Source of the DNA: Paenibacillus pinistramenti
GTDB taxonomy: Bacteria; Bacillota; Bacilli; Paenibacillales; Paenibacillaceae
Direction: 5' to 3'
Length of the DNA: 64,000 nt
Assembly (NCBI RefSeq): GCF_005869875.1
Contig: NZ_VAWG01000005.1
Coordinates: 1-64,000 of the forward strand
A model generated the notes under the pieces. It was not told the origin of the DNA. It searched no databases and worked only from the letters and a program-made list of their open reading frames with translations. Positions 63,333 through 64,000 of this stretch are shown one piece after another (the first letter of the stretch is position 1; each line of letters opens with the position of its first letter). The translations under genes and the position numbers were made by a program.

Positions 63333-64000
63333 TTGAGTTTATGGGTAAGGGAGAAGCCGTTTTACCGGATGTTCTTCTCCTTGACGCTGATTATCGGGCT
63401 GCAGAATCTGATCACCTTTGGCGTGAACCTGTCCGATAATTTGATGGTCGGCGGGTACAGCGAAGCTTCGCTGTCCGGAGTTGCACTGGCGAATCAGATC
63501 CAGTTTCTGCTGCAGATGCTTGTGATGGGCGTTTGTGAAGGCGTTGTCATTCTATCGGCCCGGGCTTGGGGGGCTAAAAATATCGGGACCGTCAAGCAGG
63601 CTGCCGCAATCGGGCTGTGGATTTCGGTGCTGCTGAGCGCGGTGCTGCTGGGTGCTGTGTTCTTCTTCCCGCACGCCTCTTTGGCCATATTCACGGGCGA
63701 TCAGGCGGTTATTGCCGAAGGGGAGCGCTATTTGCGCATCATTTGCTTCTCGTATTTATTCTTTGCGGTCACCAATATCCTGCTTGCAGCACTGCGGAGC
63801 GTGGAGACGGTTAAGGTCGGGTTTATCGTCTCCCTGTCTACGCTGATGATTAACGTATGCCTGAACTATATCCTTATTTATGGAAAATTCGGGTTCCCCG
63901 AGCTGGGCATCCGCGGATCGGCCATCGCAACCCTGGCCGCCCGCATCATTGAGACGGTTATCGTCGTGCTCTATCTGAAGCGGTTTGATCTCAAAATCAG
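63333..64000 (+). CDS. MATE-family efflux protein, partial
   Basis: The frame runs off the right window edge (about 222 of some 450 residues). It starts at TTG 63333 behind AAGGGG. MATE motifs: MFFSLTLIIGLQNLITFGVNLSDNLMVGG and ILSARAWGAKNIGTVKQ, with about six helices visible. It exports drugs or metabolites using Na+ or H+. Confidence 0.85.
   Translation, partial: MSLWVREKPFYRMFFSLTLIIGLQNLITFGVNLSDNLMVGGYSEASLSGVALANQIQFLLQMLVMGVCEGVVILSARAWGAKNIGTVKQAAAIGLWISVLLSAVLLGAVFFFPHASLAIFTGDQAVIAEGERYLRIICFSYLFFAVTNILLAALRSVETVKVGFIVSLSTLMINVCLNYILIYGKFGFPELGIRGSAIATLAARIIETVIVVLYLKRFDLKI

Overview
The window (64 kb, roughly half G+C, Bacillus-type ribosome binding sites, spore gene tlp, bacillithiol gene bshB2, YesMN-type two-component systems, LplABC-type sugar transporters, a Pel cluster of the Gram-positive type) looks like the chromosome of an endospore-forming Firmicute, most likely Paenibacillus or a close relative. 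This is inferred from gene content, not from a marker gene.

The left end (1-7,000) is an acquired island. An IS256-family element runs in from the left. It is followed by an AT-rich three-gene operon (coiled-coil protein, McrB-like AAA+ ATPase, DUF2357/PD-(D/E)XK nuclease) that resembles a type IV, McrBC-like restriction system. After it come a broken IS3/IS150 transposase and a fragment of an RNA 2'-phosphotransferase (KptA).

Next are a Cthe_2159-type lipoprotein and a NERD protein. A long leftward operon (20,836 to 9,949) then encodes Pel exopolysaccharide synthesis with unusual fusions: an epimerase joined to PelD (with a c-di-GMP I-site), PelE, a PelA-type deacetylase, PelF, PelG joined to a CotH kinase-like lipoprotein domain, a VTC polyphosphate-polymerase-like protein and a DUF4956 membrane protein. 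A secreted DUF4832 protein diverges from it. From 22.5 to 29.7 kb lies a sugar ABC transporter with its YesMN two-component system and candidate cre sites, then a pair of WYL regulators.

At 32.1-34.7 kb a 584-base non-coding stretch precedes a slipin gene and an RlaP nucleotidyltransferase gene, both known from RNA-repair contexts. The non-coding stretch holds a T-arm-like hairpin, a closed acceptor-like hairpin and an anticodon-arm-like hairpin in circularly permuted order, enclosed by a long-range stem. This is a good candidate for a Y-RNA/YrlA-like tRNA mimic and is the most interesting feature of the window.

The right half holds a PaaX-type regulator, a UPF0173 hydrolase with an internal deletion, an AEC transporter, tlp, a HEAT-repeat protein, an orphan PAS histidine kinase, and a sulfur-compound uptake and salvage cluster (LysR, TcyJ/K-LMN-type transporter, two flavin monooxygenases, an M20 amidohydrolase, a DinB protein). 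These are followed by sugar isomerase/oxidoreductase genes with a divergent AraC regulator, yjfB, yojF-bshB2, a YitT protein, map, leftward GH29 and GH35 glycosidases, htpG under a CIRCE operator, and the start of a MATE transporter.
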